Positions 51,056-58,266 of a stretch of DNA of 64,000 bases are shown piece by piece (position 1 is the first letter of the stretch; each line of letters starts with the position of its first letter). The DNA is from Actinocorallia sp. API 0066 (GTDB lineage: Bacteria; Actinomycetota; Actinomycetes; Streptosporangiales; Streptosporangiaceae): assembly GCF_020991275.1 (NCBI RefSeq), contig NZ_JAJLQY010000015.1, positions 62,001 through 126,000 on the forward strand. The letters run 5' to 3'. A program made the position numbers and the translations under genes. The notes under the pieces were generated by a model. The model had not been told where the DNA came from. It searched no databases and saw nothing but the letters and a program-made list of their open reading frames with translations.

Positions 51056-52777
51056 TCAGTCGGTGGTGATGCTCGCGGCGGGGCCGCCGATCCTGGCCCA
51101 GCCGAGGCTGAGGCCGGACCACTGGTAGACGCCGCTGCGGTCGGGGCTCAGCCCGTAGATGCGGTCTCCGGTGACGGCGAATTGTGCGCCGGGCCCGCCG
51201 ACCTTGCTCCAGCTCTGCGGGACGCCGCTGAACTTGTAGAGGTCGCCGGTGAGGGGGTTCGTGGCGAAGAGTCCGGCGCCGCCGCCGTACAGCGCGCCCG
51301 CCGCGCCGCCGACCCTGGTCCAGGTGGTGCCGGAGCCCGTCCACTGGAAGACGGCGCTGCGGTCGGGGCTCAGCCCGTACACGCGGTCGACGGTGACGGC
51401 GAACTGCGCGCCGGGTCCGCCGATCTTCGTCCAGTTCTCGGGGGTTCCGCTGTAGCGGTAGAGGTCGCCCGATGTCGGGTTTGTGGCGAAGAGTCCGGCC
51501 GGGCCCCCGTAGAGCCTGCCCGCCGGGCCGCCGACCTTGGTCCAGGTGGTGCCGGAGCCCGTCCACTGGTAGACGGCGCTCCGGTCGGGCCGCAGCCCGT
51601 AGAGCCTGCCGCCCGCGACGACGAACTGGGCGCCCGGTCCGCCGACCTTGCTCCAGTTCTCGGGTGTCCCGTTGTACTTGTAGAGGTCGCCCGTCGTCGG
51701 GTTCGTCGCGAACAGGTTGCCGTCGCCCCCGATGAGCGTCCCGGCCGCGCCGCCGATCCTGATCCAGGACGAGCCGCTGGTCCGCTGGTAGACGGCGCTC
51801 CGGTCCGGGCTCAGCCCGTACACGCGGTGCGGGGTGTACGGCCGCGCGCGCCAGCTCAGCCGTGCCAGGTCGACGCCGCCCGCGCCCCAGCCCGCGCTGC
51901 TCAGCCACAGGCTCCCGTCGGTGTCCGCGACGACCTCGGCGGCGTGTGACGGCAGCCTGCCCACCTGGCCGGACTGGGTGAACCGGAACGGGTCGGTGCT
52001 CGCGTACACCTCGGCCCCCACGTAGTCCGCGGTGGAGGAGGAGCCGCCGAGGAACAGGTGCCAGAGGCCGTTCCGCTGCATCACGTAGGGGGATTCGGTC
52101 CAGCCGTCTCCCACGGCGGTGTAGGCGATCTTCCGGGCGCTCCACGTGACGAGGTCGGTGCTGGTCCGGTAGGCGACGACGTCGCGGCCCCCGTTGGCGC
52201 GCTCCGTCGCGGTGTAGTACATGACCCACTGGGACCCGATCCGGGCGACCATCGGGTCGCGCGCCTCCCATCCGTCCCGGAACAGGGGGCCCGCCGCCCG
52301 GCGCGTCCAGTGGTACAGGTCGGTGGACGTGGCGAGGTTGATCTGGCTCCGGGACGCGTCGCCCACGGTCTGGCCGCCCGCGTAGAACATGTAGTACGTC
52401 GATCCGGAGCGGATGACGTGCGGCGCCCACAGGTGCGACTCCCCGTAGGAGGGGTCGACCGTCAACGCCATGGGGCGTTTTGTCCAGGGGCCGCGCAGGC
52501 TGGGCGCGGTGGCGTGCGCGAACTGGTCCTCGTCCTCGGGGGAGGCGGGTTCGGGGTGGGTGATGCCGAACAGGTGCCAGGTTCCGGTCGCCTCGTCCCG
52601 GATGAACGTGTGGTCGTTGATGTACCAGGGCCGGGTCTCTCCGACGCTCGGGTCGTAGATCCGGAAGAAGTCCCCGGTGGTCACGGACTCGGCGGGCGCG
52701 GCGGCGGCCGGGACGGCGGGTACCGTCCCGAGCGAGACCGCCACGAGGACGGCGGCGAGGGCGGTGCGGAGGTGCAC
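51056..52777 (-). CDS. Secreted GH43-like protein with the same seven-blade propeller
   Basis: A 573-residue exported protein starting at GTG 52777 (GGAG nine bases upstream; signal TALAAVLVAVSLGTVPAVPA). Residues 33-310 form a five-bladed GH43/GH32-like fold: YINDHTFIRDEATGTWHLFG (general base Asp55), GWEARDPMVARIGSQWVMYYTA (Asp174), DGWTESPYVMQRNGLWHLF (Glu228). This suggests arabinan, xylan or fructan cleavage. Residues 321-573 are seven blades like those of its neighbours, with variants TTGDLYKYNGTPENW and LTGDLYKFSGVPQSW. It lies 38 bases after the upstream-in-genome M23 gene start and is a separate unit behind a perfect hairpin. Confidence 0.9.
   Translation of the reverse strand: MHLRTALAAVLVAVSLGTVPAVPAAAAPAESVTTGDFFRIYDPSVGETRPWYINDHTFIRDEATGTWHLFGITHPEPASPEDEDQFAHATAPSLRGPWTKRPMALTVDPSYGESHLWAPHVIRSGSTYYMFYAGGQTVGDASRSQINLATSTDLYHWTRRAAGPLFRDGWEARDPMVARIGSQWVMYYTATERANGGRDVVAYRTSTDLVTWSARKIAYTAVGDGWTESPYVMQRNGLWHLFLGGSSSTADYVGAEVYASTDPFRFTQSGQVGRLPSHAAEVVADTDGSLWLSSAGWGAGGVDLARLSWRARPYTPHRVYGLSPDRSAVYQRTSGSSWIRIGGAAGTLIGGDGNLFATNPTTGDLYKYNGTPENWSKVGGPGAQFVVAGGRLYGLRPDRSAVYQWTGSGTTWTKVGGPAGRLYGGPAGLFATNPTSGDLYRYSGTPENWTKIGGPGAQFAVTVDRVYGLSPDRSAVFQWTGSGTTWTRVGGAAGALYGGGAGLFATNPLTGDLYKFSGVPQSWSKVGGPGAQFAVTGDRIYGLSPDRSGVYQWSGLSLGWARIGGPAASITTD
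51059..51817 (-). repeat. 222-base propeller repeat array, copy 2
   Basis: Seven blades (residues 321-573) encoded as alternating units with the same 222-base period, more diverged than copies 1 and 3. Units close to the 5' end match those of the adjacent M23 genes best. Confidence 0.85.
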
Positions 52778-52798
52778 GGTGGGGCTCCAGGGGGTTCC

Positions 52799-52831
52799 CC
52801 GTGGGCGGGCCGGGGGCCGGCCCGCCCACGG
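52799..52831. terminator. Perfect 14-base hairpin between the GH43-like and second M23 genes
   Basis: CCGTGGGCGGGCCG, loop GGGGC, then CGGCCCGCCCACGG pair without mismatch, 12 bases beyond the stop of the second M23 gene. It shows the three propeller genes are separate transcription units. Confidence 0.88.
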
Positions 52832-52842
52832 AACGGTGTCGG

Positions 52843-54186
52843 TTATCGGCCGGAGATGGAGTGCGCGGGGCCGCCGACCTGGACCCACGACGTGCCGGAC
52901 CCGGTCCACCGGAAGACCGCCTGGCCGTTGGGCGCGAGCCCGTACAGCTGGTCGGCGGTGACCGCGAACTGGCGGCCGGGACCGCCGACCTTGGCCCAGT
53001 TCTCGGGGGTGCCGCTGAACTTGTAGATGTCACCCGTGGACGGGTTCGTGGCGAAGAGTCCGGCGCCGCCCGCGTAGAGCTGGGCCGCCGCGCCGCCGAC
53101 CTTGGTCCACGCGGTGCCGGAGCCGTTCCACTGGAAGACGGCGGTCCGGTCGGGGCTCAGCCCGTAGAGGCGGCTGCCGGTGACGGCGAACTGGGCGCCG
53201 GGTCCGCCGACCTTGCTCCAGTTCTCGGGTGTCCCGTTGTACTTGTAGAGGTCGCCCGTGGACGGGTTGGTGGCGAAGAGTCCGGCGCCGCCCGCGTAGA
53301 GCTGGCCCGCCGCGCCCCCGACCTTCGTCCAGGTGGTGCCGGAGCCGTTCCACTGGAACACCGCGCTCCGGTCGGGGCTCAGCCCGTAGACGCGGTCGCC
53401 GCTGACGACGAACTGGGCGCCGGGTCCGCCGACCTTGCTCCAGTTCTCCGGCGTCCCGTTGTAGCGGTAGAGGTCGCCCGTGGACGGGTTCGTGGCGAAG
53501 ACTCCCGCCCCGCCCGTGATGAGCTGGCCCGCCGCGCCGCCGACCTTCGTCCACGCGTTGCCCTGGCCGGTGTACTGGAAGACGCCCGAGCGGTCCGGGG
53601 ACAGCGCGAACAGGCCGCTCCCGCTGGGCACCGGGGTGCCGCAGTTGGTGCTCACCATGTCGATCGGGCGGTCCGGGTGCATGATCAGCAACTGGCCCTG
53701 CAGCCTCGAATGGACGATGTGCTGGTTCTCGGCGTTCTGGTCGCTGTTCGGGTTGTAGAGCTGCTCGTAGTGCAGGTGGGGGTAGTTGGCTCCGACGGAG
53801 CCCATGTAGCCGATGACGTCGCCGCGCCTGACCGTGGTGCCGGGCCGGGCGACGTTGGTCATGTGGAGGTACAGGGTGAACCAGCCGTTGCCGTGCCGGA
53901 TCTCCAGCCCGCCGGGCGAGACGTTCTCGTGCACGTAGCCGTCGGCCGACGCCAGGATCGGGCTGCCCGTCTGCATCCCGTACCGGTACATGTCGATCTT
54001 CTTGTCGGTGGGGTTGTGGCCCCCGTACGTCTTCAGCTCGATCCTGGTGTTGCAGGGGAACGGCAGCCGGAAGTCCGGCCTGGTGTCCTCCATGCCCGCC
54101 TGCGCCGAGGTCGCGACCGACACGGCGGCGAGCGGCGCGAGGAACAGCGCCGCCGCGGCCGTGAGGCCGACCCTTGTGATCCTCAT
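52843..54186 (-). CDS. Secreted M23 peptidase with seven-blade lectin-like propeller (copy 2)
   Basis: A 447-residue exported protein with signal VGLTAAAALFLAPLAAVSVATSAQA and GGAGACAC before ATG 54186. The M23 domain shows GGHNPTDKKIDMYRYG (His57, Asp65) and ANYPHLHYEQL (His139), with an insert NPNSDQNAENQ and CNTRIELKTY at its start. From residue 191 seven blades follow, almost identical in order to copy 1 (GLFALSPDRSGVF then NPSTGDLYRYNGTPENWSK). Domain order, blade number and near identity suggest recent duplication from a common parent. It should cut peptidoglycan cross-bridges of the own or foreign wall. Confidence 0.92.
   Translation of the reverse strand: MRITRVGLTAAAALFLAPLAAVSVATSAQAGMEDTRPDFRLPFPCNTRIELKTYGGHNPTDKKIDMYRYGMQTGSPILASADGYVHENVSPGGLEIRHGNGWFTLYLHMTNVARPGTTVRRGDVIGYMGSVGANYPHLHYEQLYNPNSDQNAENQHIVHSRLQGQLLIMHPDRPIDMVSTNCGTPVPSGSGLFALSPDRSGVFQYTGQGNAWTKVGGAAGQLITGGAGVFATNPSTGDLYRYNGTPENWSKVGGPGAQFVVSGDRVYGLSPDRSAVFQWNGSGTTWTKVGGAAGQLYAGGAGLFATNPSTGDLYKYNGTPENWSKVGGPGAQFAVTGSRLYGLSPDRTAVFQWNGSGTAWTKVGGAAAQLYAGGAGLFATNPSTGDIYKFSGTPENWAKVGGPGRQFAVTADQLYGLAPNGQAVFRWTGSGTSWVQVGGPAHSISGR
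52846..53616 (-). repeat. 222-base propeller repeat array, copy 3
   Basis: Seven-blade array of the second M23 gene, residues 191-447. It has the same lengths and order as copy 1 (both start GLFALSPDRSGVFQY and end in GGPAHS plus a few residues). Confidence 0.88.
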
Positions 54187-54218
54187 GTGTCTCCTTGGGG
54201 GTGGGAGCGTGCCTTGGG

Positions 54219-55193
54219 TCAGGCTTTGCGGAGCCGGCCGATGATGCCGTCGATGTCCCGGATGAACATGTCCGGCCGGATCCAGTGGCCACCGGGCCGT
54301 TCGAGCGGCTCGTGCGGGATGCCCGCCTGACGGAGCAGGGAGCTGAACTCGCGGTGGCCGTTGAGGACGTGGCTCTCGTTGAACCAGTCCCAGACGGTGT
54401 CGGGGCTGGTCCCGGCGACGAGGAAGACCCGCTTGTTGCGGTAGCTCTCGATCCGCTGGACCGGGTTGTCGGCGTTGATCCGGTTCTGGTCCCACGGGGC
54501 GCCGTAGACCATTCCGCCGCCGAGCTCGACCGCCGCCGACGACGCGTTGGCCCAGTGCACGACCGCGCCGCCGTCGCGGCGGAGGCTGGCCGGGCCCGAA
54601 TGCGAGCTGACCGAGGCGAAATGGCCGTAGTACTTGGCCGCGTACTTCAGCGCGCCGAATCCACCCATGGAGAATCCGGCGACGGCCCTGCCGTTGTATT
54701 CGGCGTAGGTGCGGAAGTTCGCGTCGATCCACGGCAGGAGTTGCGCGATGTGGAACGTCTCCCAGTTGCGGGGGCCGACGTTCGAGTGGACCGGGTTGGA
54801 GTACCAGCCCGCCGCGCCGCCGTCGGGCATGACGACGATGATGCGTTTTCCGGCGGTCCAGTCGCGGACGCGGTGGCGGTCGAACGTGATGAAGTCCTGC
54901 TGTCCGCCGTGGAACAGATAGAGAACGGGATAGCGGAGGCCGCTGTTGTGGTATCCGTCCGGCAGCAGGACATTGACGCCGGGATTCCATCCGATCGCGT
55001 TTGTCGCGAACCGGTAGTACCGCATCCGGTGGTCGGCCTCGTTGCGGTCGACGACGCGCAACCCGAACCCGTCGCCGACGGCGCCGGCCGCCGACGCGGG
55101 GATCAGGGCGCCGCCGGCGCCGACGGTCAGCGCGGCGGTGAGACCGCCCGCGGCTTTCAACACACCCCTGCGGGTGAGAATCAACTCACTCAA
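54219..55193 (-). CDS. Tat-type secreted esterase (alpha/beta hydrolase)
   Basis: A 324-residue exported hydrolase. The Tat-like signal is LTRRGVLKAAGGLTAALTVGAG. The mature part matches the esterase D/Ag85 class: LRYPVLYLFHGGQQDF, RIIVVMPDGGAAGWY, LLPWIDANFRTYAEYNGRAVAGFSMGGFGALKYA with nucleophile Ser in GFSMGG, and ERPGGHWIRPDMF with the His. It may de-esterify polymers such as xylan or act as an acyltransferase. It lies 32 bases upstream-in-transcription of the M23 gene, so the two could be co-transcribed. Confidence 0.9.
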   Translation of the reverse strand: MSELILTRRGVLKAAGGLTAALTVGAGGALIPASAAGAVGDGFGLRVVDRNEADHRMRYYRFATNAIGWNPGVNVLLPDGYHNSGLRYPVLYLFHGGQQDFITFDRHRVRDWTAGKRIIVVMPDGGAAGWYSNPVHSNVGPRNWETFHIAQLLPWIDANFRTYAEYNGRAVAGFSMGGFGALKYAAKYYGHFASVSSHSGPASLRRDGGAVVHWANASSAAVELGGGMVYGAPWDQNRINADNPVQRIESYRNKRVFLVAGTSPDTVWDWFNESHVLNGHREFSSLLRQAGIPHEPLERPGGHWIRPDMFIRDIDGIIGRLRKA

Positions 55194-55515
55194 ATCATGC
55201 TCCTCGGACGGGGAATCGCCTGGTCAGCCACGCGGGAGCGCCCACCCACGGGCCGGTATCGGCCGACAACCTTCAGTACAGAAAAACGGGCATGTATGTA
55301 TGGGTGGCGTCGGCGTGGAACCTGTTGCTGGGTGGGGGTTCCGAGCCGCCGGTGACTGGGCTGGCCGAACCTCATCTAAGCCGAGGTTCCGGCCTCCACC
55401 CGGGCGGTGCGCCCCCGTCCCGCCGACATCGGACATCCGCGAGGATGTCCGGCCTGCTGGGACGGGCCGGAACGTGGACGCGTCGGACAAAGCTTCGGAC
55501 AAAGGGGAAGGCGTC
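55194..55515. other. 322-base divergent regulatory region with hairpins
   Basis: This gap lies between the esterase and the XRE-SLT genes. It holds two inverted repeats: GAACCTC-9-GAGGTTC at 55367-55389 and CGGACATCC-GCGA-GGATGTCCG at 55430-55451. The second could be an operator for the XRE-type protein. An AT-rich patch (ACAGAAAAACGGGCATGTATG) near 55285 may contain the esterase promoter. No other gene is evident. Confidence 0.5.
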
Positions 55516-56502
55516 ATGGGCAGGCTCGAACAGCGGTTGGACCCCGAGGCGGGGCCGCTCCAGCGGTTCGCGCAGGATCTACGGGACCTGCGCCGGCGCG
55601 CGGGCAGCCCGTCCTACCGGGACCTCGCCGCCCGGACCCACTATTCGGCGTCCACGCTCGCCGCCGCGGCCTCGGGACTCAAACTCCCCACCGAGCCGGT
55701 GCTCGCCGCCTACGTCACCGCGTGCGGCGGCGACCCGCACGAATGGGAGGGCCGCCGGAGAAAGCTGAGCCTTCTGATGTCCGCTGCGGTGGTGGACGAG
55801 GAAGTGGAACCGGAAATGGCGGGAACGCCGTCCGAGGCGGAGGCGCCGGTTCCGCCCGTCGCGCCCCGAAGAACGGTGGACGTTTCCCGGTTCCGGACGC
55901 GGACGTTCCGCAACTTCGTCACCCGGTGGGCTTCGGTCCTTTCCCTGGTGCTCCTCTTTCTGGTCTTCCTGCAGAACCTGTATTCGCCGGAGAAGCCCAG
56001 CCACGCCGAAGTCCCGCTGGACTCCCCCAAGAAGGTGGCGGGCGATCAGGAACTGCGCGCCGATTCCGACGTCCCGCCGATCTACCGGCCGCAGATCATG
56101 GCGGCGGCCAACAGATGTCCGGCCCCCGAGGTGACGCCCGCGCTCGTCGCCGCGATCCTCAAGGTGGAAAGCGGATTCGACCCGAACCTCGCCGACCCGG
56201 CGAAGGACGAGTACGGAATAGCCCGCTGGACGCCGCGCGTCCTCCGCCACTACCTTCCGCTGGAACAGCAGGCGGTCGTCCCCGAGCCGCCGTTCACCGC
56301 CGAGGAGTCGATCGCCGCCCTGGGCCGGATGCTCTGCACGCTCGCGCCCATCCTCCAGGGTGTGCCCGGCGACGCCGCGCTCAACCTGGCCGCCGCCTAC
56401 CGCACCTCCACGTGGACCGTCCAGCAGCAGGGGCCCGGCCTCCGCAAGATCGCCCCCTACCTGGACAAGGTGAGGACCCAGCTGCACGCCTACACCCCCT
56501 AG
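55516..56502 (+). CDS. Membrane-spanning XRE-domain and lytic-transglycosylase (SLT) fusion
   Basis: A 328-residue protein with GGGGAAGG before ATG 55516. Residues 1-90 resemble an XRE-type DNA-binding module as in actinobacterial pXRE regulators: QRFAQDLRDLRRRAGSPSYRDLAARTHYSASTLAAAASGLKLPTEPVL. A Pro/Glu linker and one membrane helix (WASVLSLVLLFLVFLQNLY) lead to an outer SLT-like domain (residues 190-328) with VTPALVAAILKVESGFDPNLADPAKDEYGIARWTP, in which the catalytic Glu of LKVESGFD is present. It joins a cytoplasmic HTH with an extracellular wall-cutting domain, implying either a wall sensor or a bound enzyme. Converges with the next gene, three bases apart. Confidence 0.85.
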   Translation: MGRLEQRLDPEAGPLQRFAQDLRDLRRRAGSPSYRDLAARTHYSASTLAAAASGLKLPTEPVLAAYVTACGGDPHEWEGRRRKLSLLMSAAVVDEEVEPEMAGTPSEAEAPVPPVAPRRTVDVSRFRTRTFRNFVTRWASVLSLVLLFLVFLQNLYSPEKPSHAEVPLDSPKKVAGDQELRADSDVPPIYRPQIMAAANRCPAPEVTPALVAAILKVESGFDPNLADPAKDEYGIARWTPRVLRHYLPLEQQAVVPEPPFTAEESIAALGRMLCTLAPILQGVPGDAALNLAAAYRTSTWTVQQQGPGLRKIAPYLDKVRTQLHAYTP

Positions 56503-56505
56503 CGG

Positions 56506-58266
56506 TCAGGTGGAGAGGTAGGTGAGCTGGTGGGTGGTCTCCAGGAGGTGGTGGGCCAGGGACGCGGAGGTGACGGTGGCGGCCGGGACGTTGAGGGCCG
56601 TGCCGATGGCGGCGGCGAGAGCCGTGACGGAGAGGACTCGGCTCGGGGGGACGGGCTGGGGCGGGAGGGCGGTGCCGGTGGCCCGGAGGGTTCTTGAGTA
56701 GGTGGTGCCGGTCAGGTCCAGGGCGAAGTGCTGGGCCTGGGCCGGTTGGGAGAGGGTCAGTTCGGTGAGGGAGCCGGGGAAGAGGACGAGGAGGGTCGTC
56801 GGGGTGAGGAGTGTGGTCCGGAGGGGCGTCACGGGGGCGGTGTCCGTCCGGCCCGCGATCTGGAGGGCGGGGTAGGCGGGGATGAGGTCGGAGCGGATGA
56901 GGGCGCCGGTGACGGCCGTCTCGGGGACGGGCAGGGGAAGTTCCCGGTCGCGGAGCGCGTCGGCGCGGGTGATGCGGGCGATGCTGGTGGCGCCGTCGAG
57001 CAGGTGGGCGAGCCAGCGCGGGTCAAGCTGGACGAAGCGGATGGATTCCGGCGGCAGCAGGCGGTCATCCGGGATGAGGTAGCGGGTCGGGACGCCCGTG
57101 AGCTGGGCGAGTCCGGTGAGGAAGGCGGCGGCGTCGGCGGGGAGCGCGGTGTTGATGGGCGCGAGCGGTAGGGGGTGGTCGTCAGGCTCGGACTCGCGGG
57201 CGGCGGCGAGGGTGCGGCGGTGCTGCCACGCCGCGAGGGAACGCGCGATGGTCCGGTTCTGCAACGCGAGCAGGCGGCCGAGCTGCCAGGCCGCCGCATA
57301 GGAGACGTCGAGCATGCCCGTGGACGGGTCGTGCCGCAGCAGCTCATCGGCGGTGCGCACGCCCAAGGGCGCGTCATCCGACGCCGGGCCGGTGACGAGC
57401 GGTCCGCGATACCAGGAGGCGGTGCGGCCGCCCTGGCGGAGGGTGTGCCGTACCGGCACGTGGCCCTGGGCGAGGAACGTGTCGGCGGCGGGGATGCCGC
57501 TGTCGGGCAGCCGGAAGGACGCGCCCCGGTCGACGAGGGCGGCGGCGAGCGCGGTGAACGTGTGGTCGGCGGAGACGGAGGCGAACCGCCAGCTCGCGAG
57601 CGTCACCAGCCGGACGAGCGGGCCCGCCTCCGCCGGGGGGAAGACGAACCCGGTGGCGTCGTAGCGTCCTTCGACCGAGACGAGGTGCACGGTGGTGGCC
57701 GCGCCGGGCCGGGGGAGCCGGTTGGCGACGACGACGGCCGTCTCGTCGTCGGCCTTGCGGACGTGCGCGAGCAGCGCCAGATCCGACGTGCTCGGCAGGA
57801 TCGAGGCCAACAGCGTCCGGGGCACGTCGATGACGTGCACCGGGTCGCCCGCGTGCTGCCCGGCCTCCAGCGGGGTCGCGGGCAGGTCCGCGAGCGTTAC
57901 GGTCCGCTGTTCCGGCCGCTCGTCGCCGTCGAAGACCAGCAGCGCGAGCCAGGGCGGCGCGGTCGCGGACGGTGCGGTGCCCGCCCGCTCCCACGGCAGC
58001 GTCGGCCGGTCGAGCACCACGTGCGGCAGCGTGTCGGAGTGTTCGCCGAGGCCGCCGTCCGGCGGGAACACCGACCGGATCATGCCCGGCGGCAGTGCGA
58101 ACCGCTCGCCCGCCACGCGGAACGTCCGGGATGTCGCGAACGACACGCCGGCGCCGACCCGCGTCGACGGCGCGACGTCCGCGACGGCCTGGGTGACGCC
58201 GATGGTGTAGTCGCCGGGCGGCAGCACCGGCCGCCGGAACGCGAGGAACGTCAGGTCGTCAGCCAC
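56506..58266 (-). CDS. Uncharacterised 586-residue beta-rich protein, last gene of DUF6603 operon
   Basis: I do not recognise this family. GTG start overlaps the DUF6603 stop by eight bases. There is no signal peptide. The sequence begins LTFLAFRRPVLPPGDYTIGVTQAV, with several beta-rich modules (SFATSRTFRVAGERFALPPG; APPWLALLVFDGDERPEQRT) and a later helical section (WQLGRLLALQNRTIARSLAAWQHRRTLA). The C-terminus has segments like FALDLTGTTYSRTLRATGT. No enzyme motif is evident. Coupling suggests it works directly with the DUF6603 protein, perhaps as a structural or assembly partner. Confidence 0.75.
   Translation of the reverse strand: MADDLTFLAFRRPVLPPGDYTIGVTQAVADVAPSTRVGAGVSFATSRTFRVAGERFALPPGMIRSVFPPDGGLGEHSDTLPHVVLDRPTLPWERAGTAPSATAPPWLALLVFDGDERPEQRTVTLADLPATPLEAGQHAGDPVHVIDVPRTLLASILPSTSDLALLAHVRKADDETAVVVANRLPRPGAATTVHLVSVEGRYDATGFVFPPAEAGPLVRLVTLASWRFASVSADHTFTALAAALVDRGASFRLPDSGIPAADTFLAQGHVPVRHTLRQGGRTASWYRGPLVTGPASDDAPLGVRTADELLRHDPSTGMLDVSYAAAWQLGRLLALQNRTIARSLAAWQHRRTLAAARESEPDDHPLPLAPINTALPADAAAFLTGLAQLTGVPTRYLIPDDRLLPPESIRFVQLDPRWLAHLLDGATSIARITRADALRDRELPLPVPETAVTGALIRSDLIPAYPALQIAGRTDTAPVTPLRTTLLTPTTLLVLFPGSLTELTLSQPAQAQHFALDLTGTTYSRTLRATGTALPPQPVPPSRVLSVTALAAAIGTALNVPAATVTSASLAHHLLETTHQLTYLST

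Noticed and set aside
48897-51128. 743-residue plus-strand frame
   Set aside because: Mostly antisense to the propeller repeats; its repeated AVEVAGGRVGGEEAR-like pattern only reflects the 222-base repeat.
49686-53033. Single 1115-residue minus-strand frame
   Set aside because: The frame passes through the GH43-like gene in a shifted phase. The true M23 start at 51017 has a signal peptide and a ribosome-binding site.
49689-53616. Repeats considered as a CRISPR array or tandem satellite
   Set aside because: Period is 222 bases, units are coding in one frame and translate into propeller blades; no short repeats with unique spacers.
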